Positions 41,754 through 60,081 of a DNA stretch of 64,000 bases are shown piece after piece (position 1 is the first letter of the stretch; every line of letters starts with the position of its first letter). Location: assembly GCF_035083965.1 (NCBI RefSeq), contig NC_089738.1, positions 16,757,734-16,821,733 of the forward strand. Direction: 5' to 3'. The notes beneath the pieces are model-generated. The model ran no database searches and was not told the DNA's origin. It saw only the letters and a program-made list of their open reading frames with translations. A program made the position numbers and the translations under genes. Source of the stretch: Branchiostoma lanceolatum (lineage: Eukaryota; Chordata; Leptocardii; Amphioxiformes; Branchiostomatidae).

Positions 41754-44470
41754 ATGTTCGCTCTTCTCGCAGTCGTGTGCCTTGCGGCCGTTGCCAACGG
41801 TAAGTTTTCTAAATTTATCATACGTTGAATGGGTAATTATTTTTATGTAGTTTAGTAAAGAATTGATTAGATTTTGGGACAAAGCTGGAATAGTATTTGG
41901 GCAAAAGTTGAAATATAAAGTTATTATTACGCCAAGGATGTTTGGTAGGCATCTATTCAACTGTGGGAAACTGGTCAGCTGCTCAAGAGGTCAGGCTGCC
42001 TATAGATATCTTCCCAAGGTCACCCCATCCTTCAAAGTCTACTAGCAATATGGGAAAATATGAAATGAAATCATGATAAAGTTTAATTCTTTTCTTCAAC
42101 ACAAGCAAATGTAGCTCACCTCGAATTTAAGTAAAGTCTCAAACTTTATCATGGAATATACCAACACTGATGAACTTTCATGCTAATGAAATAAAATCAT
42201 CTATTCATTTTCAAGCCTGAACTGAAACATCCAGAATTAGGTCTGTCTTGTGACTGCTCCGAGTTTACATTCTCTATAATAAGAACAATCGTATTTAATG
42301 ACTAGAAAATCAACAGACAGAAACATTTTTAGAAGGAGACAAACCTTACTGTGTACAAATAGGTAAATGTATCAAAGAACTTTAGAACATAGAAGTTTAA
42401 GTGATACGCCAGACTCAACATGTTGATTTAATCATACACTTAATTCATCTATCTTATCGTCATACATTTCATGCACTTGTAAGTAGGTTAATTCATTTGT
42501 TTCTGCTTGTTTATTTGCATGTATAGTTGTAGAAGAGCTCGCGAAAGTCGCTGTACTTTAGTTGTGTCAACAAAGAGTTCTGTTTAACGCTTGAATCTAT
42601 CCTTTATTTTAAAGGACAACAACAACGTTGCGGGGGCAATCTTGTTGGAAGCAGCGGTGACGTGTTCTCTCCGAACTACCCTGACGAGTACGATGCGAAC
42701 CTGGACTGCATGTGGACCATTCCTGCCCGCGGCGGCAGCGTGACGGTTGCGTTCAAGGTAAAGTTGATGCTTTAGGCCCCTGTTACATAACATGACCTAT
42801 TTACGTGCAGAACCTATTTACGTCCGGTCTGGCTCATGTCCACATGTCGCGGTGTATTATGCCAAAGCCTGTTCTCATGAGCAATAAAGAACATCATAAG
42901 TATGATCCTTAGCCATCTCTTTCATTTTTGCACAGCAAAACATAATGGCCATGCGTTTACCACGTGAACGCCACGTGCCGCGCATGTGGGGAAAATTTGC
43001 AGATAAACATTGTTTTTTTCCATCGCGTTAAGCAAGTAGCCGGACAGACATAGTGATTTTACTATCGTTTGTCTGTAGACTACTTTGGACAGTTACTGTG
43101 CATTTTTTTCTGGTCTATGTTCTTCAAGTATAGCGCTAGAAGCGAAAAGATCCAGAAGTGGACGATAATGGGTTACCCTAGCACAATTCTTCATCATATA
43201 CCTCAGTATAAATACATGCTCGCACGGCGTTGAACAGGCGGAGAAAAAGTTACAGACCATGCATTTTCTTTTTAGAAGAGCTGATATTTCTGCCCATGGG
43301 TTTGAAATTTGGCTCTGTCCGCGCGGTTTTAAGATAAATACGTTTTGAATAAATCGGACGTAAACTGGTAATGTTACGTTACATATCAAATAGCAAATAT
43401 TAAGCAAGTACATATTAACAACCCCTGCATTGTATACATAGGAAAATACATCAAAGAATTCTTCCAATGATTGTAAAAGCTCATGATCCCATACTAGACA
43501 CTCTTATTATAGGTAGACTAGCCCTATAAAACTGTGGTTATAATAAGTACCAGTAGATGACATACTTTGTCCCTTGTGCAATAAAGTTATATATCTCAAA
43601 AGATATGTCCCTGGTAGATGCTCATTGTTTTGTTATTTCTAATCCTCAGAATTTCAGCATCGAGGCGCCGGAGAGCTTCCTCTTCTATGCCCGGTGCAAC
43701 TTCGACTATGTAGAGATCTTCGTTGGAGACAGGTCTAAAGGTGAGCAGCCTGCATTGTCGTACTTAAATTGCCGAAAGTGGAAGAAACAGGGTGAATGCG
43801 CTCTATAGCTTGCGTGCAAAGCCGTCCACAGGTGCACTAAAGAGACCATCACCCACAGCACACTTCCCTACTTGATTTTATGAGTATCCCGTATATTTTT
43901 AGCGAAGCTTTAGGAGCGAGCTTAATAGTCTATGTTACGCCCGTTTTAGAAGAATTCCCAGAATTGCACAGGAATTTCTGCAATCCGTCCGCCCGCCTGT
44001 CATTCTATACCTCGTTAGCACGGTCTGGCATCCCGGCTCGCAGGTCGATGGCAGATGACCAAGTTACGTGGTGTCCGATTTCGTACTGGTGGGAGTGTGT
44101 CAGGGAGTTCTCGGGACACCGAATCTAGTATTCTAGATTTGACAAGTTTTCAACCTACCCCAGTTGATCTATTATCTAATGTTTGTCAATCATAAGGCCG
44201 TTTCTGTGGAACGGACATGCCCCCCGCCATCACCGCTTCCAAGGACGTCCACATCCGCTTCGTGACGGACCAACTCATCAGCGGACCCGGGTTCCGCTTC
44301 TCGTACGCCGTGCAGCATGAGCTGACCGGGGATGGCCCTTGCGGATATCACATGGAGGACAACTATGGCGTGGTCATTTCACCGGGGTAAGCTTCTGTTT
44401 CGGTCAGTCTTTCCCTGCCCCTCTGTCCCTCGGTCTCTCTGTGTCTATGTCTGTGTGTCTCTCTCCCTCT

Positions 44471-44539
<69 letters not shown>

Positions 44540-47335
44540 TTCGGTCCCTGTCTGTCTGCCTGTCTGTCGCTCTCTCTTTCCATCTCTATCTATCGCTCTC
44601 TGTCTGTCTGGCCCGCTCTCTTTTCCTTCTTTCTATTTCTCCCTTTCTCCTTCGCTGCAAAGTTTAGCTCTCACTGATGCGTGGCAGTCTCTTCTCCTCA
44701 TTCCACCACTAACCATTGAAATGTAAAGAAATGATACGGTCAGATTTCCGAACTGATAGGCTGGACGAAATATTTTGTGTAGCTGAAGAATGTCGTCCCT
44801 TTGTACTCTCACAATTCTGCAAACACATAGCTATATGCAGATTATTACTTCTTCTGTACAGCTATCCTGACGGCTACCAAAGCTTCATGGACTGCACATG
44901 GACCATCCACGGTGGCGGCTACCCCATCACCCTGACTTTCACCGACTTCGAGCTGGAAAATGGCGGCTACTACTCGGGCTGCTACGACTCTGTTTCGATC
45001 TTCACCGGTCGGGAGAAGTTCGGTGAGGAAAGAAGCTGTCATTTACCTTATTTTCCGTGTTATCCATGCACTTCTTATACCAGGTCCACTCCTTGCAAGC
45101 AACGACCCTGGTGTACTGGTCTGTGATCCGTCCTTCTCGTCGCGTTAGCGCTGGCCAGCTGTCATCCAATCAAATCCCTCCTGTTGTTAGAGGGAAAGCT
45201 ACCAACCAATCACGTTACCTCTTGGTCGTAGGCAGCGATGTGATTGGTTGGTGACGACTAGCCAGCGCTAACGCAGTGATAAGGACAGATCATAGACCTC
45301 GGGAGCTAACGGGGGGTGCCCAACCATCGGACGTTTTTTTACGCGCTGGAACTCACGGCGCTCCATTGCTGGTTGCCAGAGAGTGGTCAGGTTTTAATGA
45401 ATGAATTTTGAACACATTCATCTAAAGACCATACTTGGACAAGAAATGTATTCATACTGTTCATGGGCCCTTCATGCTCCGCGTTACATGCGGAAGACGC
45501 TGTGAGACATTTTCACGAATGTACCTTCTGATTTAGTGCTACGCCAGATAGTGTGCCTAACTTAGTACGCTTTGGTAATTTTGCTCTCTTCGGAAGTTGG
45601 TGATGAAGTTAGGGAAATGTAAATAAGGCTTGAAGTCTGCTATATTCTAGCTTTCTTTTGACCGGAAAATTTTGACTGTGTGCACTTCTAACGTCATGTG
45701 AGAAGGGCTATATCTAGCGCATCCCAGCTCATGTTCCCACGGGAAATAGGCTACTACGCGGCCCGACGTACGTATTGAATGCGGCCCGACTTACGAAATC
45801 ATTACGAAAAAACGACACCGCTTACATCAACAATACTCCGTCTACTTATTGGGAAACATCTTCGCCATCTCTGTATTCAGTTTCCTTTTCATAGACGGTA
45901 CCAATCACATGTTAGAGCGTAAGAAAGCTGTGCGTTGAATCGTCCCGCCACCATCGCGGTCCAAAAAAATGGCGGGAAAACAACGTCGTCAGACGACAGC
46001 AATGTTTACGTTGTTTTTCTTTGGTCGGTTTTCTTCTCAACAAACACTTAAAGACCCAAATTTTTAGTGTTTTATGAAATTATTTTTCTTATGTGTATGA
46101 TAGCTGTGTGACTTATGTATCTGCTTGGCACAGGTCGTATATTTAGGTGCCGGGCCGTCTAGCTACGCAGTGACCCTCTACTCAGCGTTGCCATCATTAT
46201 TGTCAAAATACTACTTTTCGACAAAACAAGAAATGAATATGTACACATATGTTTTGAATGTAAATGACAATTATGTGCATGAACTTGGGTTATTTACCTT
46301 CCTTATCAGCATAGTCATTGGACACAAACACGGCGTACTTATGCAAAATAAGATCAGTAAAAAATCCGTGCGATGTTCGGGCACGTGCGAGGTTCGGGCG
46401 GCCCCCGTTATATTTTATTCAGATAGAAGCGAACTCACCTAAGTTAGAAAAACTGGTTGGTTATCTTTAGAAATTGTGATATAGGATAAGTTTCTTGACT
46501 GCACCATGTACCTGGGTTCAACTCCTCTCTTTATATATTCTAGTGGACTACGAACCAATTACCCAGAAAAAGAGTTACACTGTTTACATTGTTTCTTACG
46601 ATGATGATGATAGTTCTTGCCAGAGGGCAACATGAAACAATGAATAGAAAAAGTGTGCAGACATTGTAATTTAACAATGGTGACAAGTGGAACAAGTGAC
46701 TACGGAAAAACGGTAAAACCGCTACGGAATACAATCTAATCTTCTTGGGTTTCTTATTCTAGGCACGTACTGCGGGACTGATACCCCGCCGACTCTCACC
46801 ACCACCAAGGATGTCAGGATCAAGATGGTCACGGACAGCAGTCTTCAGCGCCGAGGATTCATGTTCCACTACCGCGTGGCAGTTCCGCCAGGTTCTACCG
46901 AAAAACCGGAGCCAGAGAAAACCACCATGAAACCAGGTTTGTTTCTTATTACAAATTTGTTCCAACACAAACAAATAGTGCGTCGAATTTTTCGCAGTTC
47001 TACTGCAGTCTTCCTCAGAATTCAAATGAACAAAAAAACAATATGGCATGACCTTAAAAACGCGTGACATCAGTCTTGACGTCAGCAATTGGTCATAAGA
47101 AGTTTATACCGTCCGCCGTCTCAAATGAGTGACGGTTAGTGTGTCCTGATGTAGATGGCCTCATAACGAGATAGTATGCTTCTTTCTGTTGTATTGGAAA
47201 AAAGTTTTGACTCTGTGCTATTACAACCACTAACACAAATGAACTTTCATGCCAATTTTGTGATTTATTAATTTCTTGTTTATGTTTTCCACAGAGGGGA
47301 GTGGAGAAGGCAGCGGTGACGAGTTCATCTTCTAA
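41754..47335 (+). CDS. Secreted two-CUB-domain protein C
   Basis: Seven exons: 41754-41799, 42615-42757, 43650-43740, 44197-44386, 44862-45022, 46763-46936 and 47295-47335. They give 281 residues, all in phase. Signal peptide MFALLAVVCLAAVANG. CUB1 runs from QRCGGNLVG to FCGTDMP, with the calcium-type CNFDYVE segment. CUB2 runs from PCGYHME through DCTWTIHG and GCYDSV to YCGTDT. The linker VPPGSTEKPEPEKTTMKP is the longest, and the tail is EGSGEGSGDEFIF. It is closest to D by exon 4, the SPG junction and the intron-4 start. All eight CUB cysteines are present. Confidence 0.92.
44456..44535. repeat. (CT)n microsatellite, intron 4 of gene C
   Basis: About 65 bases of pure CT after a C-run, embedded in CT-rich sequence (44,400-44,660) directly after the exon-4 donor. 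Confidence 0.95.
45142..45274. repeat. Fold-back repeat, intron 5 of gene C
   Basis: GCGTTAGCGCTGGCCAGCTG mirrors the CGACTAGCCAGCGCTAACGC end at 45,274, with an inner CAACCAATCAC/GTGATTGGTTG pair; about 133 bp. Confidence 0.75.
45280..46740. other. Rest of gene C intron 5
   Basis: No recognised element or exon. Confidence 0.35.
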
Positions 47336-47484
47336 AGAATACTAGTAGCCTGTCTATTGGCCAAACAACCGATCATGACGAATCAACAATGTCCATGGCT
47401 GCCCAGTATTAAAATTTGCATGGCTACGAAATATATCATTGTATCAAGGACTGTGTTGAGTTTTTACTTTACACCTTGAGCAAA

Positions 47485-47490
47485 AATAAA
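47485..47490 (+). terminator. Polyadenylation signal, gene C
   Basis: AATAAA 150 bases after the stop. Confidence 0.65.
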
Positions 47491-47494
47491 TGCA

Positions 47495-48410
47495 GTTGAA
47501 TGTCAAAACGTGTCTTTTCCTTTTTGTTTTCATTTCAACTAACAATATTTCTATAGATAGCAATCTTACATGTACACAGCAAAGCAGTCCTTCATAATCA
47601 TCAACCGTAACCTTGTAGCTAAGAATGGTTGTCAATATCATTAAGTTCTTGTGCGGAGGATTTACTTTCGGCGTGCCTGTTTGTGTGTTTGCATGTGTGG
47701 TAATTTCAATACAGCAGAATAGTAGGAAGTGAAAATGATGTAACTACAGACTGACAGGAGGTGGAGGTCAAATTGGAGGTCAAAATATCTCCCCCACAGC
47801 CACAGGCTACGTTCCACATGCTAGGCACATTAGGAACACTGACATGACGTTAGGTCAAAGGTACCAAGAATAGGTCATCACATTTACTGCTCTCAATTTC
47901 CTACTATATATGCATGTCTGTAGCCTCATGAGATCCATTGGGAAAATGCATTACACATAATCACCGAGAAATTCATAACAATGGCGACCAACGCTTCGGC
48001 ACCCGGCACATATGCTCAAGAAATAGTACTTTTGGAAAGCTATAGCTATATAAGTAGATAATATAATACCTTGAAATTGTATACAGTCCCGAAGATTGAG
48101 CACCGTGTTCGTCTTAAAATACGTTATATCATCATTGATGAATATAATCCGAAAATGTAGTATTGTAGCACCATATTGCCTTTACTATAGCCCTATCTCT
48201 GCTGAAGTAGCATTTTGGCACCAAAATTGTATTGATTACAGGGTTAAGCAGCATTGAGAAGGTTAACCGTGAAGGCTAAAATGTATTGATCCGTTAAGTG
48301 TCACCAAAAGGACAAGCACATTCAGGTCAATCAACCCCTGCCGCTGTCGTCTGCCGGTACATCGATAACAAGCTGCTGCCGCGCTGAGTGCCTGTTAATA
48401 CTTAGGTCAC
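47495..48410. other. Gap between CUB genes C and D, left part
   Basis: Nothing recognised. Confidence 0.3.
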
Positions 48411-48414
48411 AACT

Positions 48415-48785
48415 GCGCCGGTGCCCGTAGTGCGTGTAGGCCGGGACAGGCCCGGAAGTATCAATCATTCGCAGGCATCAGTGTCTGATGCATGGCGGCT
48501 ACAGACGTGCATAGGGCTCGCCAGGCTGGTCTGCTCTCGGCGTAGACCCTCCATTCCGGACAGGCCCGGAAGCCACAGAATTTGTTCCGGTAGACTGCCG
48601 GATACCAGGGGATACCTCCTGGTGCTCGCACGATTAGCACACGGCATTGATTTGTTACCGGGTCCCGCGTTGATCTTAAGTCCGAGTAAAAATGATTCGG
48701 GGACCCGGCTGGGCCCAAAATATCCCGGCAACCGCAGGGTGTCCCACGGGACCACCTAGTGGTCATGCCCGACAGTGCCAAAATA
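48415..48785 (-). repeat. GC-rich interspersed repeat, copy 2
   Basis: The reverse complement aligns block by block with 21,345-21,605 (CACTGTCGGGCATG, GGTTGCCGGGATATTTTGGG, TTTTTACTCGGACTTAA, CAGGAGGTATCCC) and is somewhat longer. It is followed by a LINE-tail-like segment (48,786-48,900). Family unknown. Confidence 0.65.
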
Positions 48786-49282
48786 AGAAGAACTGTATTG
48801 CGCGACTATTGTAGCAGGTACAAAGTATGGCAACAACATAGAACAAGACGTAAGTATGGAATAAAACTATTCACTACAACAAAATGACTATCTTAGGTTT
48901 TACATTATTCAAGAAGGGCTAATTTTGAGTATCATTGTTTTTTCTAATAACAAAACAATCTTTTATACATTTGCCTATTTTATATATGATAAGTAATAAG
49001 AAAGCCCGTGAACGACATTACCCGACGGGGCCCCTTCTTCCGATTGGGACCTTAGCATGAGGTGGTTTGTTCCGGATCCGCCGAAGGACGGTTATATCGG
49101 CTATACTGATGCAGATAACGCATTGGCAAATACACCAGGTCAGATGAACCTTCAAGCTATGATGCAATATTTAGATATTACGTGACACTAGAAGTGTTTC
49201 CGCCGGATTGTCGAAGGACGTCAACGGACGTATTTGGGTAAATGAATGCGATATAATTAACCTTGTAGTCAAACACGGTGCC

Positions 49283-49290
49283 TATATAAG
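49283..49290 (+). promoter_or_regulatory. TATA box of CUB gene D
   Basis: TATATAAG, 63 bases before the ATG. Confidence 0.65.
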
Positions 49291-49345
49291 TACCGCGCGC
49301 AATTGGCCTTGAGTTCTGACGACTGGACGCTGTGATACTAACAAG

Positions 49346-53426
<4,081 letters not shown>

Positions 53427-53503
53427 AAACAACCGTCAACAACGTACAAACGCTGAAGCAGTTGGAACAAACAAATAGATATTCTATTTGATTATGAAGC
53501 CAT

Positions 53504-53509
53504 AATAAA
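53504..53509 (+). terminator. Polyadenylation signal, gene D
   Basis: AATAAA 78 bases after the stop. Confidence 0.65.
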
Positions 53510-54506
53510 CGCTACGCCACACATGCTATTGTAATTGAGTTCTTTGTACCGAGGGCTGTGCCGAGCGTTCACTTCATTCAGCTATCTGGTCTCGAATAGT
53601 TTGCCAAGCAAACTTAAACGCAGATGAAAAACATCATACCTTGTCTTCGTTCTCTTTATTCTATAGCTAGGACATGCTGTATGTAATATGTTATGTACAG
53701 ACTTTACGAAGAAACTGAGTGGAAAAATTTCCAACAACAAAAGTGCAATGGTTTCCACGCGTAAATGGGGGTGATAGATTTGATAGAGCTTTTCACACGA
53801 AGGCTCTAACGTTGCACCGTTGATATCACGCACACACACAGAAGATGAATTAAAAGACTTTGGCATATGTCTTTTTGCCAGAGTGCGATAGTAGTATCAG
53901 AGGCAAAAAGTTTACCAAATGCCAACAGTTGAAGCATAAATAGCCTAAGATAGTTACTATGGTAACGGTGACGTATTAGGAAGGGGCGTTATCGTGTGTC
54001 ATGCAAGGGACTTCCACACAGGTGGCTAGATTCTCACGTAAGGATCGTCCAAAATGATCCTTTGTACAGTCAATGGCCTTCAAGCTCCAATTCATTTATT
54101 TGCTTATTTCGTATAAGCGGTAAACCACCTTTAGGCGTAACGCATCAGATTACAAGTCAAGACCCAAAACCACAAGAGTACCTTGCCGCCTTAAACATAG
54201 ATACTTTTGTATACACAAATATCTTCTCAAAGATTACCTGCAAAGCTCTGAGAAAAGGTAGTAGACATCACAACGAAGTTCCTCATATGGTATTATCTCT
54301 CTACAATGGGTTCCACTTCCACATGATGTTCATGTTCCCTAATTATCTTTATGTTACTAACAAATATACGCCACCAGCGAGCCTCTATTAGACGTGGCAA
54401 CACCCTCGAATCTTCGTTCGCAAAGCCAATCCGAGAGACAAGCGCCATCTTGTGGTTTCTGGCTAAACTGCATTGAAAGAGTTGATCCGAGTTTTATTTC
54501 CATGAA

Positions 54507-54800
54507 AAATGGAGATATTGTTTTGGGTGTGTCTGTTTGTTTGGCTGTCTGTTTGTCTGTCTGTTTGTCTGTCTGTTTGTCTGTTTGTGTTTCCGGACTA
54601 CTGTAGTCAGCATAACTCAACAACCTCTTGATGGATTATGATGATATTTGGTATGTGGGCAGGTGTTGTGATGCCAAAGTTCAAGGTCGATTTTGGGCCC
54701 CCTGGTATGTGACCTTGGTACTGCAGCAGAACTTTAATTTTTGTATCTTTTGACCTGGACGTGCTATGGTCTTGATTTTTTGGTGGCAGATAGCTTGTTT
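54507..54800 (+). mobile_element. Interspersed repeat, plus copy
   Basis: Same family as 39,456-39,735 (reverse): GTCTGTTTG run, GTCAGCATAACTCAACA, GATGATATTTGGTATGTGG, TTGGTACTGCAGCAGAACTTT. Confidence 0.65.
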
Positions 54801-54859
54801 TGGACAGTATTCCATAAGCATTGGGCTGAGGTGGATTTGACAAACCCTGGTATGCACGC

Positions 54860-56050
54860 AAATGGCTTAATCAGGATCAACCTCATGCCTCATAGAACAC
54901 GGAGTCACGAATCCTTGTATGAACAGCGCTAAAAGAGTACGGTCTAGAAATAATTGGGCCCAACAAGCGCGTGTTTGAGTCGATCGATCATACATTCCCT
55001 TTCCTTTATCCCACCTGATATAAAAAGTATTCAAGATGAAAGCTTGTTTATTGCTGACAGGACTAGTAAGGAAAGTGATGGCACCCAAGCGATAGGTCGG
55101 ACGTGTACGCTTTCTTGCCCAAAACAAGGCAGTCAGCGCTAGCGGTGCGAGATGGCCTCTTGCGGATACTGGATGAAGTCCAGTTATAGATTCCATGAAT
55201 ATCGTGTCCTTTCGTAGATGAAAGGTCATAGAAGGTGGTGCGTATTTTCTCATTAAACTCGATGCAATAGCCTAATTGATGAACGAGATCTTAACTTAAT
55301 AAAAACGTTTATTCCGTCTAGGGGAGCCGGTTGCACTTCTGCAGTAAATCGCTAGGTTAATGCTTATACATTTGTACATTACCTGTGTAATTGCGATTCG
55401 TTGAACAGAAACTAAAAAAAAAATATTATTTTAGATTTGATATCTCCTAATGAATTAGTTCCAAAATAAGAAGGAAAAACTTTGAAATAATGTGATGGAC
55501 AAGAAGCCTTTTGTTAGCATTTTAAAGTGGATTTGCAGCGATCCATGGTTAGATTATGTCAAGATACGTTTAACGTTATTATTTGACCTTTCAGATTATC
55601 TGAAAAGCTGTAGATATTTCTGCCGTGTTACTAGAGTGTGTTAACCTGGAAAAGAGCTGTGTTTTGTACCGGAAAGGCAACCAGTCGTATCGCTGGTTAG
55701 TTTTACCCGGGAGCTTAAACAAACCGCCGCTAAGTGTATGTGTCTAGAACAACAAAACCCCATCATTTCCAAACACAGGCCTTAAAAACACCGAAAAACA
55801 ACAATCACAGAGCACCACGTGACCATGCAAGGTTTAGCCCTTGACCTATTTCAGTGCTAAACATAACCTTTGTGTCTTTGAATTCTATTTGGTTTGGGCC
55901 ATTTCGTAACTTTTTCGTCTTGTGATGTCCTACGACGTTCTACGATTGTGATACAATAAATCTATGGTTTGTTAAATTGAGGGTCATCTGATGCCTACGA
56001 TCTTCCTGCAACTTTAAACCCACGAAGGTCCTACAGACGTTCCCTTATTG
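54860..56050. other. Gap between CUB gene D and the filamin-like gene
   Basis: Open frames around 54,867-55,253 have no recognised motif. No exon is supported. Confidence 0.3.
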
Positions 56051-56052
56051 TA

Positions 56053-56655
56053 CGTCCTTTCTACGACTGCTGTAGATTAATTCTAGCACTCTTACGACAT
56101 GAAGTCGTGCAATGCATATCTAAAGTGAACACGACTGCACAACTTTCAAATCGACCAAATCCTGTAAGATTTAAAAAAAAAGATAAACCATAGGTTGTCT
56201 GTGACAGGAGCTTAACATCCCTTTACTAGAGGCTGCAACCTCTAAGCGACCGCTGAGCGACTAGATATTTTCAGTTCGCTCAATAAATTTCATACATAAA
56301 GAGCGAACTTTGTTGCGTTTTGTGCATATTGTTGTCCTTGGAATCATACTTTTACATCTTGCATCATATTTCAATATCTCAAATCCATTATGACGGTCTC
56401 TGTACGGTCGCTCAGAGATCGCCGTCTAGTGGAAAGGAGGCTTAAGCCTATGTTCTAAATGTGCGGCCTACAGTTTAGTTATTTCTGTGCTTTGCTGTGG
56501 TCCAACATCGTCCGTCCTTTCAACGACTGTTGTAGATAAATTCTAATGATACATATCTCACGCGAACGCGAACGCGACCAGACAACGTTCAAATCCACAA
56601 AAATACTGTACGACAAAGAAAATAATGAATAGTAGGTCGTATGCTACAGGGACTT
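56053..56655. repeat. Direct repeat split by a MITE-like insert
   Basis: 56,053-56,215 and 56,507-56,655 are diverged direct copies (GTCCTTTC, ACGACTG, TGTAGAT, AATTCTA; later ACACGACTGCACAACTTTCAAATC against CGCGACCAGACAACGTTCAAATC). Between them, 56,220-56,452 carries inverted ends (TCCCTTTACTAGAGG / CCGTCTAGTGGAAAGGAGG), like the MITE at 23,771. Confidence 0.55.
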
Positions 56656-57365
56656 AAGCCCGTGCCACTTCCCTGGGCCTAAATATGCGGCCTTGGTGTC
56701 TTTAGGCGCTGAGATCGGGTCTCACGCCAACGCCCTTCCGTACAGGTGAGCCCTTAAGCAGGGAAACGTTTCTAGCCAAGCGTGTCGTCCTCGGATGATG
56801 CGCTGCCCTTTGACCCCTTGGGGCGGAGTCACGGCATGCTAAGCCCCCCTCGTGCCCACACAGGTAACACAGGTGAGCACCACACAGGCGTAGTGTTGTC
56901 TTAAGTCTCTCATTGTATACCTGGTCAGCGCACGGGAGCTCGTAACATATGTGAGCGGAATACACTGGACAATAGCAGCATACGGTTGTTCGTTATTTCA
57001 AGGCGCCCCTGGATTTACATGTACCTACACACGAAGGTTTTTATTTTAGAACCGTAGCGGGGACTGGACGCCGGGTTTTCCAAGTCAACCAGGTAACATC
57101 ACGTTCGCGTGGAGCGTAGTTGGAGTTTAAGCACGCGGGACGTCGCAATAAACTATCACACCGTTGTGTGGAGGGCCGGCCAAACTTGGAGGTACTGCCG
57201 GCTGCAGAGAGGGGTCACGTTTTCGAGGAGAGTCAATGTTTGCCGCAGAACAATCGCAGGCGGGAACACCTGCACAGATGGTCTTTTGACCTCAGCGAAA
57301 GGACAAGGAGTAAATTTCACCTGCGTTCCCGAAGTCGTGTAAAGGAGGACGTGGGTTCTTAGAGA

Positions 57366-59591
57366 ATGCAAGGTGAGTTATGTTTTGTTGTTGTTGTTGT
57401 TGGGACATTTTTAGGGTTAAGTAAAGACAAGAAAGGGCGTCAACCAAGTAGTTAACACGAACCCAATGAGTCAGAAACCAGTTCTACACCTTCTACAATT
57501 GCATAGTATCATAGTCTACACACTGTGCGTGAGGGGGGGGGGGGCTCCGTCTGGAAACAACCTTTTAAATCGTTCGTTTCATCCTTTCAAACGCCGACGC
57601 TCAATAATTAATATCCCGTCGGTTGCTATCTATAGGGTAGGTTACAGCCACGACAAGAGGCAATCCCCTGGATTTGCTGCACGTGAAAACCGTTTACGTC
57701 GGTCAATAGGAACAAACGTGTTTTGACAAGTCTAAGTCTAGACTATTTTTATCCACTCACATTCAATTATCTGCATAAGACATCATGTATGGAGTACACT
57801 ACATATATTTAAAGAATCCGACTTACTTGTGAAGGTGCTATATGGCTGGACAATATCTTCACAAATATGTGCTACTAATAGTAATCTCTTGTATTAAAGC
57901 CGCACTGAAATACTAAGAGGCTACTTGAAAAAGCGCTATGCTTCACTTCAACTGAGGGTGACTGCTTTAGCTTTCAATAGTCCTTAGTGTCTAGGAAGTC
58001 AATGCAGTGACTCACGGTTAGATATCGAAATAGATTTTAGGTATGTCGGCTACTCTTAAATTGATAAAAAGAGGACAAAATGAAGACGAAAGCAGGGCGA
58101 AAATAATCTCCAAGCAGATCTACACCGGGCGCGAAAATGGTATATGCTAGCCAGAGAAGGTCCAGTCAGCCAGAGAGGGTACCGGGCTGGCTGGACTCTC
58201 TCTGGCTGACTGGACCTTCACTGGCTAGCATATACGATTTTCCAGCCCGGTGTAGATCTGCTTGGAGATTAGGGCGAAAAGGGGGCACAATCTTACAAAT
58301 AGCGTGATGTAGGATTTTGTGGACATAAAAGCAAAGAAAACACAGTCCTAACCATTTAGACACAGCGACACAGAGAGGCTTTTGTCCATACCGCAGCTAG
58401 AGTTCCCCTCTGACAATCGTGTTATATATTTACGTCCCGTGTTCACACATGTAAGTTTGTTTACCTGTCCTGTACCTGTACAGGTAGCCCATAGGTATAG
58501 AGTTGCACACCTGTGTTGTATATACCTGCCTACGCACAACAATGCTAATCACCTGAGGGCCACGTCAATCAACTGTTTGGTTATCAGATACAAGATGAAA
58601 ATAGAAGAAAATGGGGAAGCCAACTATGGGGGCTAGGGAAATCGTACGTTTAGGCCGCAGCAAGTAAATGTTATGGATGACATCCTCTGCAAACCCCAAA
58701 TGTAACGCGAGAGCACGAAAAATTACAAAATAGGTAAAAGAAATAAGATGCCTAAATGTTCAAAATAGAGACCATAAACGCTGTAATAAGAATTGAAGTT
58801 ACAAAACAATATCACAGCCGACAAGTATTTTATTCCTGTATTCAAGAAACGTAGTCTAGTATCATTTACCAAGTTGGCAACCAAAACTCGTGGCTATCGC
58901 ATGACATGTTTTCCCACTTTCCGTATTTTGTCATTTTGAATATCACTGGTGGGGAACAAAAATAAAACTGAATGCATTAGACCGATTATGCACGTTTCGA
59001 TGTGCACTTTCTCCTCAAAATTCTCTGTAAGCTCTTGGAATTAAAAAAAAGACTCTTAATCACCCCTGTTAGATAGATGGAACGGCCCAGAACGCCTTTC
59101 TCGATTTAATAAAGCTTACAAAAACACACAGCCATCTTGCTGTTTGCCGAACATCATTAAGTTAATACACAAACATACAAAGATGGTAAATTGAAAAACA
59201 ATCTACGTTTTTTTGTTCTTTGTCCTTCTTACCAACCCAGATATTTCTTCTCCTTTCTGTTATAATTTTGAAAGAATTGGCTAAATCTAAAGACAATATA
59301 CAGTTGTTTGCTCTTTGTCCTTCCTACCATCTCAGATATTTCTTCCCCATTGTGTTAAAATTCTAACTGAATTTGCTATGTGAACCTTATAACACGTTTT
59401 ACGTGGCATTGTGCTTGGCAATTAGATCCCCCCCAATTTCATTACCCCGGGGTGCTTGTCAATTTCTCGTTAAGCGGGAGGAGATTGCGTGTCGTTCTCA
59501 TCGATTGTTCTGCCGTCCTTAAACGGAGGCCGTCTGAGTTGAACTAGACTATAGCGTCTAGGTGCACCTGTGTGTGTGTGTGTGTGTTTGA

Positions 59592-59622
<31 letters not shown>

Positions 59623-59879
59623 AGTGTGTGTGTGTGTGTTTGAGTGTGTGCGTGTGTGTGCGTGTGTGTGTCTGTTTGTGTGTGTGTGTGTGTGTTAAGT
59701 CTCTGTTGTCGAGGCTAACGTTTGTATGCCTGCAAGGTTAATATTTGAATAAAGAATTGAATTAAGAATGGAATTGAAGGTACGTACTCTCCAAGCAGAG
59801 GCTGATGGGGAAGATTGTGACCTTTTCATATGCCCCGTTTTCTGTCGGCAACCTTCTGTTGGTGGAGAGTGAAACGCAT

Positions 59880-59942
<63 letters not shown>

Positions 59943-59943
59943 T

Positions 59944-59987
<44 letters not shown>

Positions 59988-59992
59988 ACACA

Positions 59993-60081
<89 letters not shown>

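Noticed and set aside
53996-54391. 131-codon plus-strand frame after CUB gene D
   Set aside because: Low-complexity composition changes along the frame and no domain pattern is visible.
56702-56965. 87-codon minus-strand Cys/Arg-rich frame
   Set aside because: Lies upstream of the filamin-like first exon in GC-richer DNA; no family resemblance or splice support.
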